A stretch of DNA of 64,000 nt, taken from the NCBI GenBank assembly GCA_965203255.1, contig OZ241882.1:4960001-5024000 (forward strand), read 5' to 3'. The translations under genes were made by a program, and so were the position numbers. The number at the start of each line of letters is the position of its first letter. The stretch's first letter is position 1. The notes below the pieces were generated by a model. It saw only the letters and a program-made list of their open reading frames with translations, was not told the DNA's origin and searched no databases. Origin of the DNA: JAPOUP01 sp965203255. Lineage in GTDB: Bacteria; Pseudomonadota; Alphaproteobacteria; Rhodobacterales; Rhodobacteraceae. Shown one piece after another: positions 19,460 to 27,367 of the stretch.

Positions 19460-20800
19460 CTATTGCGCGAGTGGCTTGTCTCCCGAATAGTAACCGGCCT
19501 CTTCAAGCACAGCTTCCATACGGGTGCCGATTTCCTCGGCGCCCTCTTCGGTGGTTACCTCGCCCAACATGATCTTCGTGCCCCACTCCTGCACGATCTC
19601 GGTGATCTCGGGCCATTCGGCAAAGCGAGGACGGAATTCGGGCACACCGTCCTGCCAGCTTTCCACGAGTGCAGGCACGAATTTGAAGTCGTCCAGGCCT
19701 TCCTGCTGATAGACGGACTGACGGGCTGGCACCCCGCCACGTTCAAGGTATTCGCGAGCATTCGCCTTGGAGGTGGCCCACTGGATAAAGAGATAGGCCG
19801 CGGCCTGCTCCGCTTCATCTGCCTGGGATGCCACTGCCAGCGAGAAGCCGCCGAGCGCGGGTTTGCGGCCTGCAGGGCCAATCGGTTCGGGTGCTATCTC
19901 CACGCATTCCGCCACCGAAGACGTCTCAGGTGAGACGACGGTTGAGTAGAAGGCCGACCATTCCGTGATCATCGCCACGTCGCCCTGGGCGAAGGCATTG
20001 ACCGTTTCGGCATGGTCATATGCCACGATGCCGTCGGGCATGTACTGCATCAGATCCTGACGGAACTTAAGTCCAGCCTGGCTTTCGGCGCTCAGGAGGT
20101 TCGAACGGAAGTCTTCGTTAAGGAACGATCCACCAAACGGCCAGAGCACCCGGGCAAAGCTGTCGGCGGACTGGGTTTCGTTGCGCTTGGATTGCAGCGC
20201 AAAGGCGTATTTGCCGTCCTTTGTAAGCGCAGGGCCATAGGTGTCCTTCAGTTCTTCCCACGTGGATGGCGGGCCTTCAAAGCCGGCCTCTCCCAACATG
20301 CAGCGGTTGTAGAACAGCAGGCCCGAGTAATTGTCGAAGGGCAGGCCATAGATCGTGTCGTTCCACCCGCCGAATGCGTTTAGGACAAGCGGGAAAAAGT
20401 CGTCGATGTCGAGGTCCGGGTCGACAGCGTCAGGAAACCTCGCCTGTACATCGGCAAGGGGCACGATCCATTCATTCTCCGCGAAGTTGCCTATCCATAC
20501 CAGGTCGATCAACGCGATATCCAAATCACCTCCCGCCACAAAGTCCCGCACCTGCTCACCGAGCGCGTTCTCATAGGGATGCTTGATGATATTGATGTTT
20601 ATGCCGGTCTCTTCCTCAAAGGCGGGCAGCATCGCTTCGATCGCCTCGTAACCTGGGCGTAGCAGGAAAACCACGTCGACGGTGGTGCCGGCGTAAGGGG
20701 CAGCGGCGCCCTTCAGGCTCCAGCCATGGCCGTCGGCAAGGGCGGTAGTGGCAAAGGTCGCGGCGATGGCCGTAGAGGCCATCATAGCTCTGATTTTCAT
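19460..20800 (-). CDS. ABC transporter extracellular solute-binding protein (sugar/polyol)
   Basis: 446 residues from ATG 20800, chosen because a good Sec signal peptide follows directly (MKIRAMMASTAIAATFATTA, cleavage around ALADG). The mature part is a family-1 solute-binding protein of the MalE/sorbitol type: MLPAFEEETGININI early on, DLVWIGNFAENEWIVPL in lobe 1, and GRKPALGGFSLAVASQADEA towards the C-terminus. It should capture the substrate in the periplasm and deliver it to the two permeases. It is the first gene of the leftward operon; the ligand cannot be named from the sequence. Confidence 0.92.
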   Translation of the reverse strand: MKIRAMMASTAIAATFATTALADGHGWSLKGAAAPYAGTTVDVVFLLRPGYEAIEAMLPAFEEETGININIIKHPYENALGEQVRDFVAGGDLDIALIDLVWIGNFAENEWIVPLADVQARFPDAVDPDLDIDDFFPLVLNAFGGWNDTIYGLPFDNYSGLLFYNRCMLGEAGFEGPPSTWEELKDTYGPALTKDGKYAFALQSKRNETQSADSFARVLWPFGGSFLNEDFRSNLLSAESQAGLKFRQDLMQYMPDGIVAYDHAETVNAFAQGDVAMITEWSAFYSTVVSPETSSVAECVEIAPEPIGPAGRKPALGGFSLAVASQADEAEQAAAYLFIQWATSKANAREYLERGGVPARQSVYQQEGLDDFKFVPALVESWQDGVPEFRPRFAEWPEITEIVQEWGTKIMLGEVTTEEGAEEIGTRMEAVLEEAGYYSGDKPLAQ

Positions 20801-20839
20801 GTCTTCCTCCATGTTTCCGTGTGTTGATAGTCCATTGCC

Positions 20840-20880
20840 TCCGATAACATAACAATGTATTGGTCCGCTTACAAATGTAA
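20840..20880 (-). promoter_or_regulatory. Divergent promoter region with candidate SorC operator
   Basis: In the 122-bp gap between the two divergent operons, the minus strand has TTGTAA, a 17-bp spacer and TATGTT, a plausible sigma-70 promoter for the binding-protein operon. The -35 box overlaps a perfect palindrome TTACA-AA-TGTAA (20869-20880). A second, weaker dyad ACAT-AACA-ATGT lies at 20848-20859 around the -10 region. Overlap of dyads with both promoter boxes fits repression by the SorC-type regulator of this cluster; binding is inferred. Confidence 0.45.
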
Positions 20881-20922
20881 ATTTGCCGGGAGATTTCCGG
20901 GAAGATACGAGGTAACCCTGCA

Positions 20923-21936
20923 TTGGCAACGATCAGATTGGCGGGTATCAATAAGTTCTACGGCGGTCTGCAAGCGCTAACCGACGTCTCGCTGGATATC
21001 GAGCACGGGGCGTTTGTTGTCTTTGTTGGACCCTCGGGCTGCGGTAAGTCGACCCTTCTGCGCTCGATCGCCGGGCTGGAATCCGTCGACGACGGCAAAA
21101 TCGAGATTGACGGTCGGGACGTGACGGGTCTTGATCCTTCGGATCGGGACCTTTCGATGGTCTTTCAATCCTATGCGCTTTACCCGCATATGACAGTGCG
21201 GGCGAATATGGAATTCGGCATGAAGGTCGGCGGAGTCGCCGCGGATGAGCGCACCCGGCGGGTTGTGCAGGCGGCCCGCACTCTTCAGCTTACGGAGTTG
21301 CTTGATCGGAAGCCGGGCCAGCTTTCGGGTGGACAGCGGCAACGCGTCGCCATCGGGCGATCGATCGTGAAGAATCCAAAGGTCTTCCTGTTCGACGAGC
21401 CACTTTCGAACCTTGATGCCAAACTGCGGGTGCAGATGCGCATTGAACTGGAGGCACTGCACCGGGAACTTGGGGCGACGATGATCTACGTTACCCATGA
21501 CCAGGTTGAAGCCATGACCATGGCCGACCAAATCGTTGTGCTAAATGACGGCCAGGTGGAGCAGATGGGCTCGCCTATGGATCTCTATCATCGACCTGAA
21601 ACTGAATTCGTTGCTGGGTTTATTGGATCACCGGCCATGAACATCCTGCCAGTGGACAGCGCTTTGGGTCAGGCAACCGGTGCTGCCAACGGTGCGAGTA
21701 GGGTCGGTATCCGTCCCGAGCACATTCTGCTTGGCGACGAAGGGCTACCGGTGACCCTGCGAAGCAAAGAGTTGCTGGGAGGGGAGAGCTACCTTTATAC
21801 GCAAGACACCCAAGGTGCACAGATCGTCATCAAGACCGATGGTGATGACAGTCATAACCCGGGGGAAACTCTCCATCTTGTGTTGCCAGACGAGCGTGTC
21901 CATAGGTTCGACTCGGCTGGTCTTGCACTAAGATAG
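20923..21936 (+). CDS. ABC transporter ATP-binding protein, UgpC/MalK type
   Basis: 337 residues, starting at TTG 20923 with a GAGGTAA ribosome site just upstream. The nucleotide-binding domain shows Walker A GPSGCGKST (36-44), Q-loop FQSYALYPHM, signature LSGGQ (134-138), Walker B VFLFDEP and the H-loop YVTHDQVEAMTMAD. The C-terminal TOBE-type domain (VGIRPEHILL) is shorter than in many MalK proteins. It energises the importer encoded by the divergent operon and leads the rightward catabolic operon. Confidence 0.93.
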   Translation: MATIRLAGINKFYGGLQALTDVSLDIEHGAFVVFVGPSGCGKSTLLRSIAGLESVDDGKIEIDGRDVTGLDPSDRDLSMVFQSYALYPHMTVRANMEFGMKVGGVAADERTRRVVQAARTLQLTELLDRKPGQLSGGQRQRVAIGRSIVKNPKVFLFDEPLSNLDAKLRVQMRIELEALHRELGATMIYVTHDQVEAMTMADQIVVLNDGQVEQMGSPMDLYHRPETEFVAGFIGSPAMNILPVDSALGQATGAANGASRVGIRPEHILLGDEGLPVTLRSKELLGGESYLYTQDTQGAQIVIKTDGDDSHNPGETLHLVLPDERVHRFDSAGLALR

Positions 21937-21946
21937 GTTCGATCCA

Positions 21947-23320
21947 GTGGAGTTGTGGCAGCAGCAATTGGCCAACGTAGTCGCCCCTGCGGTGGAACGT
22001 TCCGTGGCGGCCCAAGAGGTTGTGATCGGTGCGGGCACACTGGGTCTGACAGGCGAGGTTGCGGCACGGGTCACCCCCTTGCGTCGGGCGCTTGTCATGG
22101 CAGATTCCGCGGGCTTTGCAGCCGCAGGCCAACATGCGTTGGATGCGCTCTCCGAAGCGGGGTTCGAGACCGGATCCATAGTGATTCCCAGTGCGCCGCC
22201 GCCGGAGGCTGATGTGACCGAAGCTGAACCGTTTCGTGCGGCGCTTGCGGCCGACCCAGATACTTTCCCGGTCTCCGTAGGCTCAGGCGTCATCAATGAT
22301 TTGGTCAAATGGGCTGCTTTTCAGAACGACCGGCGCTATCTGGCCGTTGCAACTGCGGCGTCCATGGACGGCTACACCAGTGCTGGTGCGCCGCTGGCGC
22401 AGGATGGCTTCAAGGTCACGATTCCCGCTCGTGCGCCCATCGCAATGGTGGCCGACCTGGACGTCATCGCGACCGCACCTGCGGAAATGAACGGTTGGGG
22501 ATATGGCGACCTTGCTGGTAAGGTGTCTGCGGGTGCAGACTGGCTGCTGGCCGATGCCGTGGGTGTTGGACCTCTCGACGACGTCGCCTGGCACTTGGTG
22601 CAGGATCATTTGAAGGGTTGGCTCGCGGGACCGGAGGGCATAGCGGCCGGACGCACGGAATCAGTCGCGCGACTCTTCATCGGTCTCACCGCTGTAGGAC
22701 TTGCGATGGAACTTCATGGCTCATCCCGTCCCGCGTCCGGGGCCGACCACCAAATTGCCCACTTGTGGGAGATGGAAGGGCTTGCCTTCAACGGTCGGAA
22801 GGTCAGCCACGGCGCAGCGGTGGGCGTCGGGTGTGTTGCGTCTCTGGCATTGTTCGATTGGCTTCTGAGACAGGATCTAACCAAGCTTGACACGGACCGG
22901 GTCGTCTCCCGGTCGCCCGATCTGGGTGCCCGACTGAATTCCCTACACTCAGTGATTCGGGACTCTCGGATCGCCGTCAAGGCCGAGGAAGAGTTGCATG
23001 CCAAGAGCATCGACTGCAGGACGCACCGTGATCGGCTTGAACGCTTGCGTGCCGCTTGGCCGGTGCTGAAATCACGGCTTATCGCCCAACTTCTGTGCGC
23101 GGAGGACATGGCGGCCATGTTGGCCCAAGCGGGTTGCCCCGCCTATGCTTACCAGATCGGGGTAACACCGGATCACCTGCTGCGAACGTTGCGCGCCGCC
23201 GCCTATATCCGCCGTCGATACACGATATTCGATCTTCTGCACGATGCTGGACTTACAGAGGCCGCTTTCTCGGCCGTCTTGCCAAAGCTCAGCCTCCCAG
23301 CCACGGAAGCCGCTGAATGA
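21947..23320 (+). CDS. AraM/EgsA-like sn-glycerol-1-phosphate dehydrogenase family protein
   Basis: 457 residues from a GTG 10 bp after the ATPase stop. The iron/zinc alcohol-dehydrogenase fold is visible: SVGSGVINDLVKWAAF for nucleotide binding, AASMDGYTSAGAP, and the metal ligands in SGADHQIAHLWEM and GRKVSHGAAVGVG, the pattern of EgsA/AraM. Characterised members reduce dihydroxyacetone phosphate to glycerol-1-phosphate. Here the gene sits among sugar-alcohol enzymes, so oxidation of a longer polyol phosphate is a reasonable alternative. It ends overlapping the SIS gene by 4 bp. Confidence 0.82.
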   Translation: MELWQQQLANVVAPAVERSVAAQEVVIGAGTLGLTGEVAARVTPLRRALVMADSAGFAAAGQHALDALSEAGFETGSIVIPSAPPPEADVTEAEPFRAALAADPDTFPVSVGSGVINDLVKWAAFQNDRRYLAVATAASMDGYTSAGAPLAQDGFKVTIPARAPIAMVADLDVIATAPAEMNGWGYGDLAGKVSAGADWLLADAVGVGPLDDVAWHLVQDHLKGWLAGPEGIAAGRTESVARLFIGLTAVGLAMELHGSSRPASGADHQIAHLWEMEGLAFNGRKVSHGAAVGVGCVASLALFDWLLRQDLTKLDTDRVVSRSPDLGARLNSLHSVIRDSRIAVKAEEELHAKSIDCRTHRDRLERLRAAWPVLKSRLIAQLLCAEDMAAMLAQAGCPAYAYQIGVTPDHLLRTLRAAAYIRRRYTIFDLLHDAGLTEAAFSAVLPKLSLPATEAAE

Positions 23321-23871
23321 CACTTAACGACAGAGCGCAGAGAGCGCTGGAGGAAATCGGCACGGTCCTGCGAGCCGCGCTGCCCAACCAAATTGAAGCG
23401 ATGGCCTCGCCGATTCAAAACGCCCGTCGAATTGCGCTCTATGGCGTCGGGAGGGAGGGGCTGATGATAAAGTCGCTTGCCATGCGGCTCTATCACCTCG
23501 GGCTCGACGCATCTGTGGTTGGCGATATGACGACGCCGCCCATTGGTGCGGGTGACCTGCTGATCGTGAGCGCGGGCCCAGGGCAGTTTTCGACCGTTCA
23601 GGCGCTCATGGAAACATCCAGAACGGCTGGGGCGGCAACTCTCTGCGTCACAGCGGAACCTGATGGTCAGGCACCACAAGCCGCAGACCACGTAATCCAT
23701 CTGCCAGCCCAAACCATGGCCAGCGACGGCGTTCCGTCCTCGATTTTGCCGATGGGATCCCTGTTTGAAGCGACGCAGTTCATATTTTTCGAGTTGTTGG
23801 TTTTGGAACTGCGCGACCGTATGGAACTGACGGCAGAGACGATGCGGACCAACCACACAAATCTGGAATAG
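23317..23871 (+). CDS. SIS-domain isomerase, 6-phospho-3-hexuloisomerase (HxlB)-like
   Basis: A 184-residue single SIS domain. GVGREGLMIKSLAMRLYHLG and VVGDMTTPPIGAGDLLIVSA match the HxlB/MJ1247 pattern, in which D-arabino-3-hexulose 6-phosphate and fructose 6-phosphate are interconverted. The partner hexulose-phosphate synthase (HxlA) is absent, so formaldehyde fixation is unlikely; an aldo-keto isomerase step on a phosphorylated ketose from this locus fits better. The start overlaps the AraM-like gene (ATGA); the stop is followed 3 bp later by the SDR gene. Confidence 0.8.
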   Translation: MTLNDRAQRALEEIGTVLRAALPNQIEAMASPIQNARRIALYGVGREGLMIKSLAMRLYHLGLDASVVGDMTTPPIGAGDLLIVSAGPGQFSTVQALMETSRTAGAATLCVTAEPDGQAPQAADHVIHLPAQTMASDGVPSSILPMGSLFEATQFIFFELLVLELRDRMELTAETMRTNHTNLE

Positions 23872-23874
23872 CCT

Positions 23875-24627
23875 ATGAACTGGCAAGACCGTTTTTCGAT
23901 CGCGGGCAAAGGTGCCCTTGTAACCGGGGCCTCCTCGGGGATAGGGGCGGAGATCGCAAGAGTGTTCGTGCAGGCGGGTGCCCGCGTGATCGCGACAGGT
24001 CGTTCATCCGCTCGGCTGGAGGTCCTGAAGGCGGAAACCGGCTGCGAAACCATTCCCGCTGATCTCGCGACCACCGAAGGCTGCGAGGCGCTTGTGGAAG
24101 AGACGCTCGCCCGAATGCATGACATCGGCATTCTGGTAAATTCCGCGGGTGTCGCCTTGGTTGGGCCAGTGCTGGATTACAGTTCCGACGATTGGGACAG
24201 GACCATGGCCGTCAATCTGCGCGCACCTTTCCTGCTCGCCAAAGGCTTGGCCCCACCCATGATTGCCGCGAAGTCGGGAAAAATCGTCAACATCTCCTCT
24301 CAGACAGGTATCATTGCGCTCGCCGACCATGCGGCCTACGCATCGTCGAAAGGCGGGTTGAATGCCCTCACGAAGTCGCTTATGGTTGAGTTTGCGCCGC
24401 ACAACATCCAGGTCAACGCCATTTGCCCCACCGTGGTGATGACCGAGATGGGGCGTAAGGTCTGGGGTCCTCCCGAGAAGTCAGGCCCCATGATCGCGGC
24501 CACGCCTTTGGGCCGCTTTGGCGAACCGGTGGAGATCGCGGATATGGCACTCTATCTTTCTTCCCCCGCCTCCGACTTGGTGAACGGGGCGGTCATTATG
24601 ATCGAAGGCGGATATTCCAGCGTATGA
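23875..24627 (+). CDS. SDR-family sugar alcohol dehydrogenase
   Basis: A 250-residue classical short-chain dehydrogenase. The cofactor motif TGASSGIG is at 17-24, NSAG at 89-92, and the catalytic residues are Ser142, Tyr155 and Lys159 (YASSK). The C-terminal pattern PLGRFGEPVEIADMALYLSS is common in polyol dehydrogenases acting on galactitol, threitol or xylitol. It probably oxidises the imported polyol to a ketose. The stop overlaps the epimerase start (ATGA), so the two are translationally coupled. Confidence 0.85.
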   Translation: MNWQDRFSIAGKGALVTGASSGIGAEIARVFVQAGARVIATGRSSARLEVLKAETGCETIPADLATTEGCEALVEETLARMHDIGILVNSAGVALVGPVLDYSSDDWDRTMAVNLRAPFLLAKGLAPPMIAAKSGKIVNISSQTGIIALADHAAYASSKGGLNALTKSLMVEFAPHNIQVNAICPTVVMTEMGRKVWGPPEKSGPMIAATPLGRFGEPVEIADMALYLSSPASDLVNGAVIMIEGGYSSV

Positions 24628-25472
24628 GGGGCTTTGGTGTGCATAGCTCGATGTGGACAATGTCCTGGGACGCCGAAGGAGCCGCTCGAGCTCTTGCGGC
24701 CGCCAAAGGTAGCGATTTGGATTTCATCGAAATCGCGCTCCTTGATCCAGAATCGACTGACGCGAGCCTCGGGCGGCGGCTCTTGGCCGAGGCCGAGCTT
24801 TCGGCCGTCTGTTCGCTCGGCCTGCCGCAGGTGTTTTGGGCCTCACACAATCCGGAAGGTGCCGTGGATTTCCTGAAGCTCGCCATCGGGAAATGCTCAG
24901 ATCTCGGTGCAACCGCATTGACCGGCGTGACTTATGGCGGGATTGGCGAGCGCTCCGGCCTGCCGCCGACCCGGGAAGAGTTGGACAATGTCGCCCGTGC
25001 TTTGGGTCAGGCCGCCAAGATTGCCCGGATCCACGGATTGGATTTTGGTATTGAACCGGTCAACCGATACGAAACCCATCTCATCAACACAGCTGCCCAA
25101 GGTGTGGAGATGATCGAGAGAGTGGGGGCCGGGAATATGTTCCTCCACCTCGACACCTATCACATGAACATTGAGGAAAAGGGCGTGGGCAATGGAATCC
25201 TCACCGCCCGCGAGCACCTTCGTTACATTCACCTGTCGGAAAGCGATCGGGGCACGCCGGGAATGGGCACCTGCAACTGGGACGAGGTCTTTGCGACACT
25301 CGCCGCCATTGGCTTTGACGGAGGGCTTGCCTTGGAGAGCTTTGTCAACATGCCACCCGAAATAGCCTATGGTCTGTCGATCTGGCGCCCCGTCGCGGAA
25401 AGCGCCGACGAGGTGATGGGGAAGGGTCTGCCGTTCCTTCGCGGTAAGGCCGCGCAATATGGCCTGATTTGA
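24624..25472 (+). CDS. D-tagatose 3-epimerase-family ketose epimerase
   Basis: A 282-residue TIM-barrel of the AP-endonuclease-2/xylose-isomerase-like family. The four metal ligands fall at Glu144 (GIEPVNRYETH), Asp177 (HLDTYHMNIEE), His203 (IHLSESDRGTPG) and Glu238 (LALESF). Their spacings of 33, 26 and 35 residues equal those of Pseudomonas cichorii D-tagatose 3-epimerase (Glu152, Asp185, His211, Glu246). It should interconvert ketoses at C3 (for example tagatose/sorbose or fructose/psicose types). It is the last gene of the rightward operon. Confidence 0.88.
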   Translation: MRGFGVHSSMWTMSWDAEGAARALAAAKGSDLDFIEIALLDPESTDASLGRRLLAEAELSAVCSLGLPQVFWASHNPEGAVDFLKLAIGKCSDLGATALTGVTYGGIGERSGLPPTREELDNVARALGQAAKIARIHGLDFGIEPVNRYETHLINTAAQGVEMIERVGAGNMFLHLDTYHMNIEEKGVGNGILTAREHLRYIHLSESDRGTPGMGTCNWDEVFATLAAIGFDGGLALESFVNMPPEIAYGLSIWRPVAESADEVMGKGLPFLRGKAAQYGLI

Positions 25473-25566
25473 TCTCCGGTGCTGCCCACTGACGACAGAA
25501 GCCGTGTTTTCCCGTGATGATATATTGCGTGACAGGGTGGGACTGAGGGGCAAAATCGGAGTCTCA

Positions 25567-25598
25567 GGAACTGGCCAGAATAGGTTCTGGCCAACGGC
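25567..25598. repeat. Inverted repeat (hairpin) downstream of epimerase gene
   Basis: Two 9-bp arms, TGGCCAGAA and TTCTGGCCA, separated by 4 nt, with an outer GGAAC/GTTCC pair. It lies about 100 bp after the catabolic operon and could end or stabilise its transcript, though there is no T-run. The rest of the 338-bp gap to the IS5 element shows no recognisable gene. Confidence 0.4.
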
Positions 25599-25810
25599 AG
25601 TTCCCCTGTCGGCGTCGGCGAATTTGAACTGCGCCTGATTATTTCGCCTGCGCAAATGAGGGTTGTCTCCGATGGCCATTCCTTGGGGTTCAGCCCTGGA
25701 TTGTTGAACAAAGCACGTGGCTCCATAAATGCCGCGTCAGGCTCGAGTGTCGTTGTCGCCCACGACCATCGACGGATACGGCATCTCAAGTTTGCCGTAG
25801 GGAGACACTA

Positions 25811-26657
25811 GGGCCTGTGGACAATCATGATGCCGCCGCCACGCCCGCGATGAGGTGAATCCCCGCCGCGAAGCTCGTGGCAGTCTTGTCGTAGCGTGTC
25901 GCGATCGCCCGGAACTCCTTGATTCTGGCGAAGAAATTCTCCACCCGGTGCCGCCATCCGTATTTCTCCCGGTCGTGCTCCCGCGGCTCCGTCCGGTTCC
26001 GCCTCGACGGGATCACCGCCTCGGCGCCTCGCCCCTCCAGATCCTCCAGCAGCCAGTCCGCGCCGGACGCCCTGTCGCCGGCCAGGGTCCCGAACCGGAG
26101 GCCATCCAGAAGCTCCGGCACGCCCCTGAGGTCGTGCGCCTGGCCGGGAAGGACCGTGAACCGCACGGGATTGCCCAGCGTGTCCACGACCGCCACGACC
26201 TTGCTGGTCAGGCCACCCCGGGAACGCCCGGTTCCCTGTCTTCCGGCCCCCCTTTTGCGCCCGCCGCCTTCTGGTGCGCCTGGACGACCGTGCCGTCGAC
26301 GAACACGTGCTCGAGGCCGGACCCGTCCGACAAAGCTTTGAAAACCCCGGAAAGCGTCCAGCGGCGGAACCGCCTGGAGACGCTGTTCCACTTTCCGAAG
26401 CGCTCCGGAAGGTCGCGCCACGGCGATCCCGTGCGGAACCGCACGGGCACCGCCTCGACGAAGAGGCGGTTGTCCGCCGCGGTCACTCCCGGGTCGGTCT
26501 TCCTGCCGGGAAGGATGTTCTCGATCCGCGCCCACATGGCGTCGGTCAGCACCGTTCTGTCTGCGTTCATCGTTCTGCTCGCCCATGTTGCCTGTGCCGC
26601 CTTTCCGGCGTGCGTTGCGGGAGAATGCCGTCGGCTAGCCAGATTGTCAACAGGCCC
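25811..26657 (-). mobile_element. IS5-family element, IS427-like group
   Basis: 847 bp with inverted ends GGGCCTGTGGACAATC on the left and GGGCCTGTTGACAATC on the right (15 of 16 identical). TA is present on both sides (25809-25810 and 26658-26659) within CTAG, matching the YTAR-type target of this group. The right-hand TA is at the same time the target duplication of the neighbouring IS630-type element, so IS5 landed exactly in the CTAG at that element's end. Confidence 0.88.
25825..26570 (-). CDS. IS5-family transposase in two frames (orfA/orfB)
   Basis: OrfA starts at ATG 26570 (MNADRTVLTDAMWARIENIL) and carries the first catalytic Asp in VFVDGTVVQAHQ. OrfB supplies GRSRGGLTSKV, the second Asp (GDRASGADWLLEDL) and Glu (HRVENFFARIKEFRAIATRY) to the stop at 25825. 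The frames meet at CAAAAGGGGGGCC near 26240, and a -1 slip there restores one protein. A4G6-type slippery runs at this place are known as programmed frameshift sites in IS427-like elements, so this is probably a functional arrangement and not a mutation. Confidence 0.8.
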
Positions 26658-26670
26658 TAGTATCACGACC

Positions 26671-27367
26671 TTATTGTTGTGATGGGTAGAGGGACTTCAG
26701 TTTCACGCGGGCGTCCCCGGTCCTGAACCGCCAGTCGACCGGCTTCGCCGACGGGTTGCGGTGCCGTTGCCAGGCGCCGGCCTCCCGCACCATCGCCTCC
26801 CGGTCCGGGATGCGCCTGGCGGGGCACTGCCGGGAGAGGACGTCTGTCCCGGTCTCCGCCATGTTAAGCCAGCTGCCGTGCCTCGGCGTGTGGTGGACCT
26901 CGAAGCGGTCCGCGGGCCGCGACGCCTCCGCCGGCCCGAAGGCCTGGTGGAGGGTCGACAGCCTGTGGGTGTCGGGCTGTCCATCACGGGGACGGTTTTC
27001 CTGTCCGGAAAGTGGACGTCGGCGATGTCGGCGGGCAGCCTTGCGAAGTCCCGCCTCCTGCGGCGGTCGGTGACCTTCACGTGGCGCCACGCCTCCAGCG
27101 GGGGGGTGGACCATGAACAGGTCCGCGGTGCCGTTGCGCCCGTGCCCGGAGCCGTATGCGGCCGGCTGCCCGGGCCGCGGCGGCAATGGCGTCCGCGTCT
27201 CCCCCGTCCGCCGCTCCGGGGTCCCGTCCATGACGGCCAGGACCGTGCCGTCGTCGTACTCCCGGCTGCAGGTCTCGGGACGTCCTCCATGGCGCAGACG
27301 AATTCGGCGTTTTCCTTCGGCGGGATGCACCAGCATTCGCTCCGCCAGGGCTTGATGTCGTTTTTTT
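26671..27367 (-). pseudogene. IS630-type B transposase, C-terminal part (frameshifted)
   Basis: Reading leftwards from 27367: KNDIKPWRSECWCIPPKENA and EFVCAMEDV (the first-Asp region follows in another frame), LFMVHPP, PLEAWRHVKVTDRRRRRDFA, IADVHFPDRKTVPVMDSPT. The final stretch is FEVHHTPRHGSWLNMAETGT (catalytic Glu) to VDWRFRTGDARVKLKSLYPS. At least three frame changes are needed to join these parts, so the gene is dead apart from the IS110 disruption. Confidence 0.8.
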
